Notes under the pieces: generated by a model | Seen by the model: only the letters and a program-made list of their open reading frames with translations | Told to the model about the DNA's origin: nothing | Databases searched by the model: none | Position numbers and translations under genes: made by a program | Assembly: GCA_001599355.1 (NCBI GenBank) | Contig: BCGQ01000001.1 | Location: 623,135 to 687,134, forward strand | From: Nakazawaea peltata | Taxonomy: Eukaryota; Ascomycota; Pichiomycetes; Alaninales; Pachysolenaceae | Reading direction: 5' to 3' | Length of the DNA: 64,000 nucleotides | In this document: positions 31,601-41,703 of the stretch, one piece after another | Layout: each line of letters opens with the position of its first letter | How positions within the stretch are numbered: position 1 is the stretch's first letter

Positions 31601-33042
31601 TGAGATCTCTGTATGAGATGACGATGGTCCAACCGATGGCATTCTCTCGCTCACTGAGTTTGAGTGATATTGAGACATCTCTGAATGATATGACTATGAT
31701 TATGCCTAAATTTGGAAGACGTCGGGGTTCGAGTTCTGCTTCTGAAGTTTCTAGGGATGAGGAAGATCATGAAGATTCGATATTCCAACATCAGGGTCTT
31801 AATTTTGGACAAGCTGCTAAACAAATTAGTGGGGATTTCGATGTGAGAGGAGATGAGATGGAGATTGCCGATACACCACAAATTGTAGAAGACGAACAGG
31901 AGGAAGAGCAACTGTCAGAGCAACCGGTGGAACAACTGCTGCTCACTGAAACTCTGGATGTCAATCCTGAATCTGAACACATTGACAATCCCTCACATCT
32001 TGAAAATGATACCTACGATGTAAAACTGAAAAGTTCATCTCCATATCAATCTCATTCGGAAACTGAAAATGACTCTATTCATGATAAACAAAATTCATCT
32101 CGTGACTTAATTGCAAGTCTTGGAAAAGTGAATATTTCATCACCTCCAGTCGAATCCAAAACAAGTATCGAAAGTATCATCAATAAGGCCGATCCATTCT
32201 CTTCATTGTCAGCTGACAAATCTGTCCAAATTTACGAAGATAGTACTACCGAAACCCCAGCTTTGGAATCAGCTCCTGTGATTCATCCAAGTCTCATCTC
32301 TCTTGAAAACCGTCATAATAACACCTGGTATTCATTCCAGATTGAAAGGTTCTCTTCTGTCACTTTGAATACCCCAATAGAGAGAGCCGTTCTTGGTGAG
32401 TTAGAGAAGATTTGTTTCAGTAGAGAAGGTTCTTCAGATGACTGGTTGTTGTTGCTGACTGTGGTATATCAATCTAGAGAACCACTTATCTCAGTTACAA
32501 GACTTGTCGATTTCTTAAGTACCCAGCAATCACAAGACTACACTTTGACGATATTGAGTGTGCTTGTTCATACATTGTCTATGAGCGAATCCGTAGACAA
32601 ACAAGATTTGGATTCACTTTGGAATCTTGTTCTTTTCAAATTCGCATACAATTGTGAATACTACGCTAATGAGACATGGTTTGCAGTATGTGAATTAATA
32701 CAGGTGTTAGTGAATCTTAACCTGTCAATGGTGGTACCTATGGTGGTCGACACTCCGATGCAGAATCCTAAACAAATCTGTGTTGCATTACATACCATCA
32801 AAGTATTTATTAACGATCATGTCCTGGAGTGTGATGAACAAAGTATCAGGATGATTTCTAAATATTGTTCACAGTACATTAATCATGAGAAAGTGGAGAT
32901 TCGAAAGAGTGTGGTTTCGATTTTCTCAACATTGACTCAACTTGGTAATCAAAATAACTATATAATCTACGATGACACCACTAAGGCCAGTGTCAATGAT
33001 CTGCAACATAGATTGATCGAGACCTACGCGGGTGGAATATAA
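28618..33042 (+). CDS. STU1: CLASP-family spindle microtubule protein Stu1
   Basis: Stu1 is the yeast CLASP, which binds interpolar microtubules and kinetochores and supports spindle assembly. The 1474-residue protein has TOG/HEAT-like repeats at the N-terminus (about 1-230) and again at about 340-590 (ADKETEFNWTTREKHIIYLR, LADPNASVRESMRPTFWCYY). A Ser/Arg-rich microtubule-binding linker follows (about 600-740: PRKRQSIRDLIVAKNRSA, LKSAGVTSKLSLRLTSLGSS). After a long acidic stretch comes a C-terminal helical domain (about 1230-1474). This order fits yeast CLASP and the length is near that of S. cerevisiae Stu1. Its 3' end is 13 bp from that of ECO1. Confidence 0.9.
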   Translation: MSGYNGDLLQSVIVGSQGKFDYRFSHQLDPLFTNSAKDISAKEQILTEFKAHVKRDFVNLQYVPSNFETLVYAMNKYPNHEIHILAFSTICHLVKRVTIQDPTVLRSCYSKVVPCLILRLCDSKASIKAAARKLLQVYWSACSTEVDLMIKQVGLINGDDLTKCACLAFLTLIVEQHHSSFLFKPFTSSVVSCLKNEPTRESASILLVRFFKSVTSKVAKTDLVSEILKQNVPKLTALLLLGEIDPLIVTEYNQLAYSQVLPPSFASQEPIQDSIESFISSGPIKVTTNTSTVPTLSRPKSHTSLKPKLSKPRVIDVGYDQIMSDSSLHSISSHQKYSPDLELYLNKLHVLQLEDIKAVTIPSAHKLRQTVEDMLPVFADKETEFNWTTREKHIIYLRSILRGNSPLEFTDVLSQCFRSLCEAITKSVSSLRTSLSSNGCSLVKEMAIFMGLHLDNVTIDVCASVLLKLTSATKRIASQNATNAFCVLISNITHHPRVFNQIINAAHDKNSQPRLYSSSWLQIYMLKNHDLLDSHLLLDQLEKVVTKCLADPNASVRESMRPTFWCYYKFWSSQAEVTLGKLDLSTRKALERSRPADIGGVVALPVHNSPRKRQSIRDLIVAKNRSAAATSTTPPLPFQLHSRAHSNSSQSSKELGRPIRVGSSGSLSGRRIPSLKSAGVTSKLSLRLTSLGSSSSIKEIFNRTPSNEPEVEAPTSEEPVKSEITTESPVVSHELNSSPLPQPQPQPQDDMIIKLLRSESQEMRSEAISMLRYAFLSNEDIDDSVNDLLDSVSINDPQLMKPLFDFDILPDTAKHLSKDNLLRSLIVCHSKGQSDFDLSIDDQLVHILVEVLTIDEFYSLSVDLINITNNTSLVVNDKLKMQFMRFKTHLYAFANRILRKTVQLYPITDQLFSRLLSALFASFEFFESLDSDDETRDYRDLLQEAYEMKPDLFERSLALFGNDVSVAVMSFCSINRIEKTQSIDSVDIVMDDPSVRSLYEMTMVQPMAFSRSLSLSDIETSLNDMTMIMPKFGRRRGSSSASEVSRDEEDHEDSIFQHQGLNFGQAAKQISGDFDVRGDEMEIADTPQIVEDEQEEEQLSEQPVEQLLLTETLDVNPESEHIDNPSHLENDTYDVKLKSSSPYQSHSETENDSIHDKQNSSRDLIASLGKVNISSPPVESKTSIESIINKADPFSSLSADKSVQIYEDSTTETPALESAPVIHPSLISLENRHNNTWYSFQIERFSSVTLNTPIERAVLGELEKICFSREGSSDDWLLLLTVVYQSREPLISVTRLVDFLSTQQSQDYTLTILSVLVHTLSMSESVDKQDLDSLWNLVLFKFAYNCEYYANETWFAVCELIQVLVNLNLSMVVPMVVDTPMQNPKQICVALHTIKVFINDHVLECDEQSIRMISKYCSQYINHEKVEIRKSVVSIFSTLTQLGNQNNYIIYDDTTKASVNDLQHRLIETYAGGI

Positions 33043-33055
33043 ATAAACATGCATA

Positions 33056-34039
33056 TTATTCTTCGATGTAGACTGGAATTAAATGGACCCCAGACTTATG
33101 CTTGACTGAATTGAAATTATGAGCTAATTTAGAACCGAATTCACTGGGTTGTGACCATGCGATTTGAGATTTGGGTATCACCATGCCATAAATAAAATGT
33201 GAACGGACATGTTCCAAGAGTTGAAGACCAATACCGTTTCGTCTATAATTGCGAGCAACGTAAATACGGGAGATTCCTGCCAGTAATTTGATGGTCTGGT
33301 TGGGGACTACCTTGGACTGTCCGAGTATCATCCACTCACCTTTTTCAACTCTCTCTACGCAGACAAGACCAATGGCTCTTGGTTTGGAGGATTTCAGAGT
33401 CATTTCGGTCACACAGACAAAGATCTTACCGAATTGAATTCCTTGTAGCCATAAACCACGGTCCTTTGGGGCCAGTAACTCGGTATTGACTAACTCGAGC
33501 ATCTCTTTTGTAGCGTTGACCGCAGCTTTATTGGATGGGTCAACTTCTATGATAGACAGTAAGTGTTGATTGGATCTCAATTTGATTTCACCAACTTTAC
33601 GGCCCCAATTGGGAGCCCATTCTCGTCCATTCATTGCTCGTTGGTGAAATTTGTCGTGTATATCTTTATCGGCTTTGATATGAGGCAGATACGCGACATG
33701 ACAATCGGGGCAGGTGATTTTGGATTTGCCGGTATTGAAATAGATTTGAGTTAGTTTTCTTGGTTTTGGTTTGGATATACGTGATGATTGGGATATATGG
33801 GATGATTTGGATATGGGTGATGATTGTGATATAGGATGAGATGATTTGGGCACTGGTTCTTTTGGTGATGAAATGGGAGCATCGAGAGATGACGCGAGGG
33901 ATGACGCGAGATGGTCATCAAAACCTGTATAATTCGTGTCAGCTGGGAATGATCGCACTATTTGATCGACTTTCTCCATTTTGGATCCAACTGTACTGGG
34001 TACAACTTGAGTCTGATCTGTTTCTTTGTCAGTCATCAC
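33056..34039 (-). CDS. ECO1: Cohesin acetyltransferase Eco1
   Basis: Eco1/Ctf7 acetylates Smc3 to establish sister-chromatid cohesion in S phase. The 327-residue protein has a low-complexity Ser-rich N-terminus and then the C2H2 finger CPDCHVAYLPHIKADKDIHDKFH (given here in parts: CPDC, then H-x3-H) near residue 115. The GNAT domain follows, with RNYRRNGIGLQLLEHVR as acetyl-CoA loop and IAWSQPSEFGSKLAH near the C-terminus, ending VYIEE. The N-terminus is longer than in S. cerevisiae and has repeats of the type SSHPISQSSPISKSS. It is divergent from BNA6, with 300 bp between starts. Confidence 0.93.
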   Translation of the reverse strand: MMTDKETDQTQVVPSTVGSKMEKVDQIVRSFPADTNYTGFDDHLASSLASSLDAPISSPKEPVPKSSHPISQSSPISKSSHISQSSRISKPKPRKLTQIYFNTGKSKITCPDCHVAYLPHIKADKDIHDKFHQRAMNGREWAPNWGRKVGEIKLRSNQHLLSIIEVDPSNKAAVNATKEMLELVNTELLAPKDRGLWLQGIQFGKIFVCVTEMTLKSSKPRAIGLVCVERVEKGEWMILGQSKVVPNQTIKLLAGISRIYVARNYRRNGIGLQLLEHVRSHFIYGMVIPKSQIAWSQPSEFGSKLAHNFNSVKHKSGVHLIPVYIEE

Positions 34040-34340
34040 AGTATTCCCCTTATGGTCTCCTTATGCTTTCTCAGTTCTCTTAGTGCTTTCCTTACGTTTA
34101 TCTAATCTGCTCATTTTATATCATTTTCAAGGGTCTTCCCGCTCACTCATCTTCTCATCGTTTCCTGCTCACTATTTCCTGCCCACTTTTTCTCTAATTG
34201 AACTCGACCCCGGAGCGTCACTTTCCCTCACTTTCGCTTGAGCATTGAGCGAATTTTTTGATCTAATTGAACTTTGTCATTAATTTGCGTCTCCAATTGA
34301 ACTTGAGATTGAAAATTAAATAATTGGTGACTCAGCGGTA
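34040..34340. promoter_or_regulatory. Divergent promoter between ECO1 and BNA6
   Basis: The interval holds the two 5' flanks. Repeated TTTCCTGC(T/C)CAC units and AATTGAACT repeats occur. I see no additional gene. Confidence 0.55.
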
Positions 34341-35249
34341 ATGAGCTTCTCAAATCCTTCTCCAAAATATAACCATTTACTCCCTCCAACAGGAGCTTGG
34401 AAACAACAGATAACCGACTGGATCTCAGAAGATATCCCATCCTTCGACTACGGTGGGTACGTTGTTGGTGATAAAGTTAACTCTGCCACTTTATGGTGCA
34501 AAAGTGATGGTGTTTTAAGTGGGGTGCCGTTTGCAAAAGAAGTATACGATCAATGTGGATTGAAACATGAATGGTTCATTGAAGAAGGTGTCTATCTTGA
34601 GCCATCAAAGACAGAATCTGGTAAGATCAAGGTGGCTACAGTTGAAGGACCAGTGAAAAATATTTTAGTGGCCGAACGATTATCGTTAAATATCTTAGCT
34701 CGTGCTTCGGGAATCGCTACTAAGTCGTTTATCACTGTCAAATTAGCTCGTGAGGCCGGCTATACGGGTATTATTGCAGGTACTAGAAAGACTACCCCAG
34801 GTTTACGTTTGATCGAGAAATACTCGATGATCGTTGGTGGTTGTGATGCTCATCGTTACGACTTATCTTCGATGGTGATGTTAAAAGATAACCACATTTG
34901 GTCGACCGGTTCGATCACCAAGGCGGTTGAAAGCGCACGTAAAGTTATTGGATTCTCTACAAAGATCGAAGTGGAAGTTCAGAGCGAGGAAGAGGCCAAT
35001 GAACTGATTGCTGCAGGTGCCGATATCATCATGTTGGATAATTTCGATGGTCAAGGTTTGAAAGTGGCTCTGCAATCCATCAAGGCCAAATGGAATGGCT
35101 CCAACAAACTGTTTTTCTTAGAGTGTAGTGGGGGTTTAACTTTGGAGAATATTTCTACGTATCTTTGTAACGATATTGATATTTATTCTACCTCATCGGT
35201 ACACCAAGGGTGTTCTATTGTTGATTTCAGTTTGAAAATCAATCATTAG
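34341..35249 (+). CDS. BNA6: Quinolinate phosphoribosyltransferase (NAD synthesis)
   Basis: Bna6 converts quinolinate and PRPP to nicotinate mononucleotide in de novo NAD synthesis. The 302-residue protein has the family landmarks: [33 protein letters not shown] (shortened here to [10 protein letters not shown] and EKY), [16 protein letters not shown], the catalytic [11 protein letters not shown] region and [11 protein letters not shown]. The CTG at 35004-35006 (residue 222) sits in NE-x-IAAGAD, where homologs have Ala (EAIEAGAD in S. cerevisiae as recalled). Length is normal. The gene is divergent from ECO1. Confidence 0.95.
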   Translation: MSFSNPSPKYNHLLPPTGAWKQQITDWISEDIPSFDYGGYVVGDKVNSATLWCKSDGVLSGVPFAKEVYDQCGLKHEWFIEEGVYLEPSKTESGKIKVATVEGPVKNILVAERLSLNILARASGIATKSFITVKLAREAGYTGIIAGTRKTTPGLRLIEKYSMIVGGCDAHRYDLSSMVMLKDNHIWSTGSITKAVESARKVIGFSTKIEVEVQSEEEANELIAAGADIIMLDNFDGQGLKVALQSIKAKWNGSNKLFFLECSGGLTLENISTYLCNDIDIYSTSSVHQGCSIVDFSLKINH

Positions 35250-35788
35250 CCGCATCCCAGCCGTTTGTCCAGCAGGACCCTCCAGCAGAATCTACCACAC
35301 ACACCCCACCAGTTAACGTTACATGTAGTATTTTTTAACGCTCGCTATGCGCCAGTGCGCACTTCGTACATATATTAAATACTAAATAGGAAATATTTAG
35401 GGAATCTTAGTGTGTAGTGGATTTAGGATATAATGGGTTTAAGTAGGGCTAAGAAAGGTAGGGGATTCGTGGAGATTAGGGGCGGACGAGAGATTCTTGG
35501 CAAGCCGTTTATGCACGGCTGAACTTTGGTAAAGAAGTATAGTGAATAAAGTATATATATTGGTGCATTTCTGGTGTAGTTTCGGATTAGTAAGAGAAGA
35601 AATTTGGGGGTAAACTAAGGGTATGGACCTGTGGCGTTATGGTAGATTTTTGCTGTTGAGAACGATAATAAGTTTGGGGGTAACAGGGGATTATTTTCCG
35701 GATTAGTTCGGGGCTATTTCCGCCGCACTATTTTGGGGGTTATGATAATTCTCTACAATTAAATAAACTCAAACGATTACTATAAATA
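35250..35788. other. Convergent interval BNA6 / OPT transporter
   Basis: No gene is visible in these 540 bp. It includes a perfect small inverted repeat (35503-35520) and several TTTGGGGGTAA-like words (near 35606, 35672, 35730), possibly part of the 3' ends. Confidence 0.5.
35503..35520. repeat. Small perfect inverted repeat
   Basis: AGCCGT and ACGGCT form perfect 6-bp arms around the loop TTATGC. A similar element with two more loop bases and one arm mismatch is at 14526-14544. Both lie just beyond a coding region. Confidence 0.6.
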
Positions 35789-38368
35789 TCAACTCCAAGT
35801 AGTTGGGCCGAAAGATTCGACAGAACTTGGATCCAAAAGAGAAATTTGACCGACCCAACCGTCAATTCCGGCATAAGGAACGGTATTACCCCACCAGTTG
35901 ATGTCCTTCAGGTGATATTGGACAGCAAAGAAGATGATGATAGCACTGAAGGCAACACCTGCATTCAATCCACTGACAAGAACATAATTATACTTCTCGA
36001 ACCAAGCGAGGTATTTATGACGGATGTAGTGCATGAAGATGAAGGCCATGTAAACTCCTGGAATAACATAAGACAAGTTATATGGAGCAAATACATTGAT
36101 GAAACCACCGATAACAACTGTTGGTTGGAAGAAGTTGTTGAATAACCGTGGTCTGAACCATTTCAACAGGATGAACAAAAGAGCCATGAGGAATCCCATA
36201 AGGAAACACCATTTCATCAATGGATAAATTTGGTTGAAGACTCTCTTTGGACCAATGACACCCCAGAATACTGAGGCAGAGTAGTAAGTTCTTTCGTTTG
36301 GACAACTGAACTTTTGAGGTTGTCCTTCTTGACAGAAGTCTTTGATATTGGAGATTTGCCAGTTCATAACACCAAGAACGACAAATACTTGGATGAAGAC
36401 AGCCATTAATTGACCTCTGAAGATGGCCATTGGTGGGATCTTAGCATAATGCAGCATCTTTTGGTCACTAATATAGTTATCAGCTTGACCACCGATGTTA
36501 TAACCTAAAGCCTTCAAAGTCATCAAGGCAACACCATTACCTGGAAGAGCGTAACCAATGACCAACTCGACCAAGACGTTCAAACCCAAAGCGAAACCAG
36601 TGACCGAGTAAATCAAGGCAAATGGAATCAAGAAGACAAAGTTGATAGCAACGGCAAAGAAGATACCCCAAACTGGAGTGTTAGTTGGGTAAACTTCAAC
36701 ACAAACAATGGCCAATACAAGGGAGATGACTAAGATAATAAAGAAGTACCAGTCTGGAACTTCCTTGTACTTGGACATCATCTTGGAATGAGGATCTTTC
36801 AAACCAGCAAAGTTAGAAAGACTCAAGTTTCTCAAGGACTTGTAGATTTGTTTGGAAGAGGAGATGACAGTAGCACGCTCAATGTAAAGAGTGTAGAGGA
36901 AACTGAATGGGTAGATGAGGAAGAAAGCACCGTAGACGACCAAGTTAGCAGCTGTATACAATGGAGGAGAATACAGCTTGTACTTTGTCTCATCCAAGAG
37001 ACCGTTGGTCAAGATTTCTGAAACCTCGAAAGATGCACCGGTGTTGGTGTAAATACCGTTATCGTTGATTGGCAAGTAAGCAGTCCAGTACATGTTGTTG
37101 TAGTAGACACCAATAATGGTGAAGAAAGCGATCATAATACCGGCAAATTGGTTAGCAGTAGAGAACCATGGGTTGGTCAATGGAGCCAAATAGTTGGCAA
37201 TGTTCCAATCGAAAGTTGGCCATGGGTTAAGACCCATACCCAAATCGGAACCGGTGATGTTGGCCAAGTTGAAGTTGTTTGGAGCGATCCAAGTCATCCA
37301 GTTGAAAGTGGACAAGGCTTGGAAAATGTAGTCTGGTAACCAGAAGTACAAGAACATGGTACCGAAGGTGATCCAGAAGAACTTATATTTGGAGATGGTC
37401 CAACCATGAATGGACTCTTTCTTCTCTGGCTTCAAAAGCAGACGGTTTAAGGCCAAAGTTGGCAAGATAGTTGGCCAGATAGATCTGACTGGATAGACAA
37501 CGAATTTTCTTAAGATACCAGCGAAACCAAGACCCATGAATTGAGTGGATAACAGTAACAAGACTTGGAATCCAAAGTCGACCCATTTGTTCTTGTAGAA
37601 AAGCTTCTGGACAATGATATTGGAGTCGACGTAGACACCGGCAGAAGTAACACCGTAACAGATAGTAGCGAACATTTGTTCCTTGTAATTCCAAGGACCA
37701 GCATTCAAAGAATGACGTTTACCTCTGAAGGTGAAACCCCAGTTTGGAACAGCGAATTCCCATAACTTACCAGATGGGTATAACAACATTTGGACGACAG
37801 AACTACTCAAACTAATGGAAGGTTGTCTGTGAGAGAAGAACTCGTTGACACCGGATCCAATGATAACCCAGATGATAATCAAAATATAGGCTCTGAAGGT
37901 CTCGACTGGCATAGTGATATCATCGTAAGGGTCGGTGATGGCTCTGACTTCTGGGTAAGGAGAATGGTACATGATCAAAGCAGCCAACATCTTGATCTCG
38001 AAGTCCCATTCTGGGTCATCAAACTTTCTATCGGCAAGTAAACCTTTAATTTCCTCTCTGTCCAGCTCTGGGAAATTTGGATCATCGTCGTGATAAACCA
38101 AGGCTTCCTCTAAGCCTTCGATGGACTCCTCAATAGTGAGGGAGTTGATCTTGTTCAACATGAACTCTGTTTCTGGAGGCAAGTCATGGACGTCATCGTC
38201 AGCACTGTGACCAGTTTTATACAACAATCTGGAGATAAAACGGTCTTCAAAGTTGCCCATATAGTCGACATTTCCATTGGATGCCAACTCTTCAGTCAAC
38301 TCCTTGTTGGCCAAGACGTCGTCCTTGACTGGCTTCTCCTGGTAGTCTTTTTCGTTTATAGAAGACAT
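35789..38368 (-). CDS. OPT-family oligopeptide transporter
   Basis: OPT proteins import oligopeptides, glutathione or metal chelates with protons across the plasma membrane. The 859-residue protein has an acidic cytosolic N-terminus of about 150 residues, then about 14-16 hydrophobic helices. Family motifs are present in modified form: SLNAGPWNYKEQMFATI where classical OPTs have N-P-G-P-F-x-x-K-E-H, and YAKIPPMAIFRGQL for the K-I-P-P-R block. KYKAYSPPLY (with CTG read as Ala) and the GYALPGNGVALMTLKALGYN region also match. The divergent motifs suggest the Opt2-like branch rather than Opt1. The substrate cannot be told from sequence. Confidence 0.9.
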   Translation of the reverse strand: MSSINEKDYQEKPVKDDVLANKELTEELASNGNVDYMGNFEDRFISRLLYKTGHSADDDVHDLPPETEFMLNKINSLTIEESIEGLEEALVYHDDDPNFPELDREEIKGLLADRKFDDPEWDFEIKMLAALIMYHSPYPEVRAITDPYDDITMPVETFRAYILIIIWVIIGSGVNEFFSHRQPSISLSSSVVQMLLYPSGKLWEFAVPNWGFTFRGKRHSLNAGPWNYKEQMFATICYGVTSAGVYVDSNIIVQKLFYKNKWVDFGFQVLLLLSTQFMGLGFAGILRKFVVYPVRSIWPTILPTLALNRLLLKPEKKESIHGWTISKYKFFWITFGTMFLYFWLPDYIFQALSTFNWMTWIAPNNFNLANITGSDLGMGLNPWPTFDWNIANYLAPLTNPWFSTANQFAGIMIAFFTIIGVYYNNMYWTAYLPINDNGIYTNTGASFEVSEILTNGLLDETKYKLYSPPLYTAANLVVYGAFFLIYPFSFLYTLYIERATVISSSKQIYKSLRNLSLSNFAGLKDPHSKMMSKYKEVPDWYFFIILVISLVLAIVCVEVYPTNTPVWGIFFAVAINFVFLIPFALIYSVTGFALGLNVLVELVIGYALPGNGVALMTLKALGYNIGGQADNYISDQKMLHYAKIPPMAIFRGQLMAVFIQVFVVLGVMNWQISNIKDFCQEGQPQKFSCPNERTYYSASVFWGVIGPKRVFNQIYPLMKWCFLMGFLMALLFILLKWFRPRLFNNFFQPTVVIGGFINVFAPYNLSYVIPGVYMAFIFMHYIRHKYLAWFEKYNYVLVSGLNAGVAFSAIIIFFAVQYHLKDINWWGNTVPYAGIDGWVGQISLLDPSSVESFGPTTWS

Positions 38369-40260
38369 CTCGGGGGGCTAGTATTTAGGGGGGTTACAAG
38401 GTTACTAAAAGATAAAGAATACCCAGAATTTGGCTTGCATTATATATGTATGGTTCATTATCAGTGATAGCACAAGATCGAGTGGAGAGATTCTTTATCA
38501 GCACATTCACACTTGGGCTTAAAATAAAAAGAAATTTCAGTTTATATCGGGAAACAGGTTATGGATGCGATGTGGAAAATAAGCTTTGAGCATCGGAAAC
38601 AGAGTACTAATTTGTGAATTTATGCCCTTTATTGCATATTATTGCCCTTGGGTTAGTAATAAGTGAGTGCTTATCAAGGGTGTCGAAGAGGGCATGGATA
38701 CCCGAGATGTGGGTTGGAGCTGTAAGTTAGAGTCATTCGTAGATCTTCACTGTACCAGAAGACCAACAGACACGGCTTGAAGTATGGGAGAATATGATAG
38801 TAGGGAAGTTTTTTGAAAGCAAGCGATCGGTACTATGGATTAAATTCGGCTCTAAAAAGGGCAAGGAAAAAATTGGATAATAGGAAGATTAGATGGAATC
38901 GATGGGTGACTATTAAAGAGTGCGATCGGGAGTGCGATATGAGTGAACTCTTCTTTGTCACGCTATTTGTTGGTGTTGACCGGGTTAAGTCTCTGTTTTC
39001 ACCGATCCACTCTATACCATTTGGAAGAGGTTGTGTGGCTCCGCAAACGGCATAAAATTCCTATTTGAAGCTCTTCTGCATGATTGAACGGCACGAGATG
39101 CCCTTTTTTAAGCAAATGCATGCCGGACTTAGTTAGTTTAGAGCCACACGCATTTTTAAAGTTTCTGCCCCTGTTGGAGTCATGAGTGTGTGTTTTGAGT
39201 CAGATATTCGGACCCAGCCGCTTTGCGGTAATAAACTTGGGGCTTAACTGAGCAAATAGCCACAGATATGACCTCATATACCCCTCTTAAAGCGATGGAG
39301 CCGTTTAGATGGTAGGGTGAAATTATTATTTTTAAGCCTTATTAGATGAGCAAAGTTGTGGAAAAAGCTAGTGAGTTGTGGAAAGGGCAAGAAAAAGTAA
39401 AAAGTCGACTTGATTCAAAACTCAGATCTACAACATTCAGTCCAATAGGAATAGTTCGTCCTCAGCATGTAGATCTACATCACTATTACTGCTCCCGTAA
39501 TCTCCTTGGCAAACCATCTGATCCTCGTCAAAATGTGAAAATTCCAAATTCAAAGCCCCCACTAGTCAGGGCATTTTAATAATATTGCCCTCTGAAATAC
39601 TCAAGTTGGAGGTTAAGACCGCGCATTTCTCTCGAGAGAAGGGCAAAGAATAAAACCCGCATTGTCTTTGACGGAAAAGTAACCGCTCTCGGTTCGGAAA
39701 AAGGTCAAAACAGAAATAGACTAAAAAATGCTCAACTAAGGCGTTGTGATGAGCACGTAATGATGAGGACCCTGTGCCGTACACTCTTATCAGGACTCTC
39801 TTATCTATATCTGTTATCTCGCTATTACAAACCATGATTCTAGTCTGTATTTATTGCATTTATTGACATTTGGTGACTATTTTGACTTGTAGCATTTACT
39901 TATAGCATTTGACTAACTACTCTTTACGTAATCCTGACACTTGAAGTCTCTATACATCATCTCCATTTGTGAATGGATCTCATGATCTCATTGCATGAGC
40001 CACACCTTCCTATACCCCGATTAAAAGGTGCAGATGACGCCATATCACCCTTTTCAAGCCCCTTCACCTCATCCGCCTTGAGATGATAATACATAATTCG
40101 TACTTTGCTCGTGATATGGTCATCTCAAGACGATATGATTCTATTCGTAATTTGCTCACTTCTTATTTGTGATACGTAGCATTTTACAAATTATACACAA
40201 ATCCCAAATGTAAACAAAGGTTTAACTATTGGTCTACTTCTATATTGGAGCTGTAACATC
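38369..40260. other. 1.9-kb intergenic interval
   Basis: The interval lies between two divergent genes, so it must hold two promoters. Its open frames are short (under 100 codons) and without family features. A TACTAAC on the minus strand (about 38651-38657) could mark a leader intron of the transporter, but no convincing partner donor was found. Two similar words, ATTCGTACTTTGCTC and ATTCGTAATTTGCTC, lie near 40097 and 40146. A long promoter is common for nutrient transporters. Confidence 0.5.
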
Positions 40261-41454
40261 ATGTCAGGTGAAATCGACAGCTCAGTAGTGGCCAGGCTTC
40301 ATCTACAAGACAGTACTGTAGATTTTGGCAAGGATCCATATCCAGAACAGGCTCCTGAAGATGATAGTGATTCATTTTTATACCTTTCTTCAAGGGAACC
40401 GACGCGATCTGAGATGATTCAAAATGAACCCACGATGGACCAGATACTGTTCTTGCTAAGTAAGGCCAAATTATTGAACAGTAAGCATGGAAATGACAAT
40501 GGGACTGAAAACCTTGTCTCTTCTACCCCAGCCCCAACTTCAGGAAAGTATAATTTCAAGCCTTTAGCAGACTTTAAGAACCCGATCTCACAGTCGACTC
40601 CGCTTGTGGTTTCTCATAAATATGAGGTACTAAATGGGAAGAAAAGTTCGTTATCTAGTGCTCTCGCTCATGAACTTGTGAGGTCTGAGACTGAGAGTGA
40701 ATCTGAGACCGATTTCGGTAGTGATAAACTGCCTGAGATTCATACAAAAATTGATAAGGAAACTGAGAATAGAACAGGATTGATTTCTCCGGAAACGACC
40801 CCTCCTACATCTAATGGAAACAAAGAAACGAAAGATCCAGTGCATGAATTAATACAGTTGAAAGAATTCTTAAGATCTTCAGAAGCTGGAAAGAATCTTT
40901 TAAACCAATTTGAGACGGGATCAGAACTGCCAATAATCGAGGATAAGAAACAAGAAGAGAATAAAATCAAGATGGAAGAAATGCTGGATGAAATAGAAAG
41001 ATTACATAAGTTTATTCAAGCAGTGATAGGAGACGAAGTGGACTCTTTTGATAGACAATTCTTAGAGCAATTGGACTGCGGTCCATTATATGAGAAATTA
41101 AAGCTTTCAGAGGTGGACTCTTTGACATACATCGAGCTCCAAAATAAGGTGAAAGAACTCTCAATTGCATTACAAACTCCCCATGATCAACTTGCCGATG
41201 TAGTTTGGATTATGACTAAGTTTTTCCGTGAGGATTACCTCCGATTGATCATCTTTGTCAAGTCTGTTCATGATTCCGTATACAAAGACACCAAGCTCCG
41301 GATCCCGGAACTTTATAAGTTGAATTGGATTGATCTGACTGCTGATATTAAGAGTGAAGATTTCGTTAATATGGAGAAAGATGTTTTGAGGAACTTTGAT
41401 AAATGTCTTAGGGAGTTACTGAAGGTGGTAAAGACACATTTTAGTGATGTATAG
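40261..41454 (+). CDS. Unrecognised 397-residue protein, helical C-terminal half
   Basis: I do not recognise this gene. The N-terminal ~170 residues are acidic and Ser-rich, with likely phosphorylation sites. From about residue 200 it becomes strongly helical (VHELIQLKEFLRSSEAGKNL; KIKMEEMLDEIERLHKFIQ). The last ~140 residues look like a folded helical domain (LADVVWIMTKFFREDYLRLI, VLRNFDKCLRELLKVVKTHF). No membrane segment or signal peptide is visible. Codon use resembles its neighbours. The 3' end is 249 bp before PRP38 on the same strand. A scaffold or kinetochore/cytoskeleton role would be a guess. Confidence 0.75.
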   Translation: MSGEIDSSVVARLHLQDSTVDFGKDPYPEQAPEDDSDSFLYLSSREPTRSEMIQNEPTMDQILFLLSKAKLLNSKHGNDNGTENLVSSTPAPTSGKYNFKPLADFKNPISQSTPLVVSHKYEVLNGKKSSLSSALAHELVRSETESESETDFGSDKLPEIHTKIDKETENRTGLISPETTPPTSNGNKETKDPVHELIQLKEFLRSSEAGKNLLNQFETGSELPIIEDKKQEENKIKMEEMLDEIERLHKFIQAVIGDEVDSFDRQFLEQLDCGPLYEKLKLSEVDSLTYIELQNKVKELSIALQTPHDQLADVVWIMTKFFREDYLRLIIFVKSVHDSVYKDTKLRIPELYKLNWIDLTADIKSEDFVNMEKDVLRNFDKCLRELLKVVKTHFSDV

Positions 41455-41703
41455 TAATGACCATGATAAACTTTGCTTGAATGATGTAGAATTTGTCGTG
41501 GGGACCGTGGGTAAACCCTCGGTAAACCCTCGGTGAACCCCAGGTTTTGCGTGCTTCACCCCCGGTTTACCCTCGGTCTCACTTCCCTGCGCACCCTCCG
41601 TTTTCTTTTCCCTCCCCTCCCATCGCATCTGAAAAAAAATCATTTTAACATCTTAACACCACTTAGTCTCTCCCTTCTCTACACTAACCCACACCTCATA
41701 AGC

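Noticed and set aside
38640-38700. Leader intron of the OPT transporter based on a minus-strand TACTAAC
   Set aside because: No donor with GTATGT/GTAAGT spacing and no clean acceptor could be paired with it.
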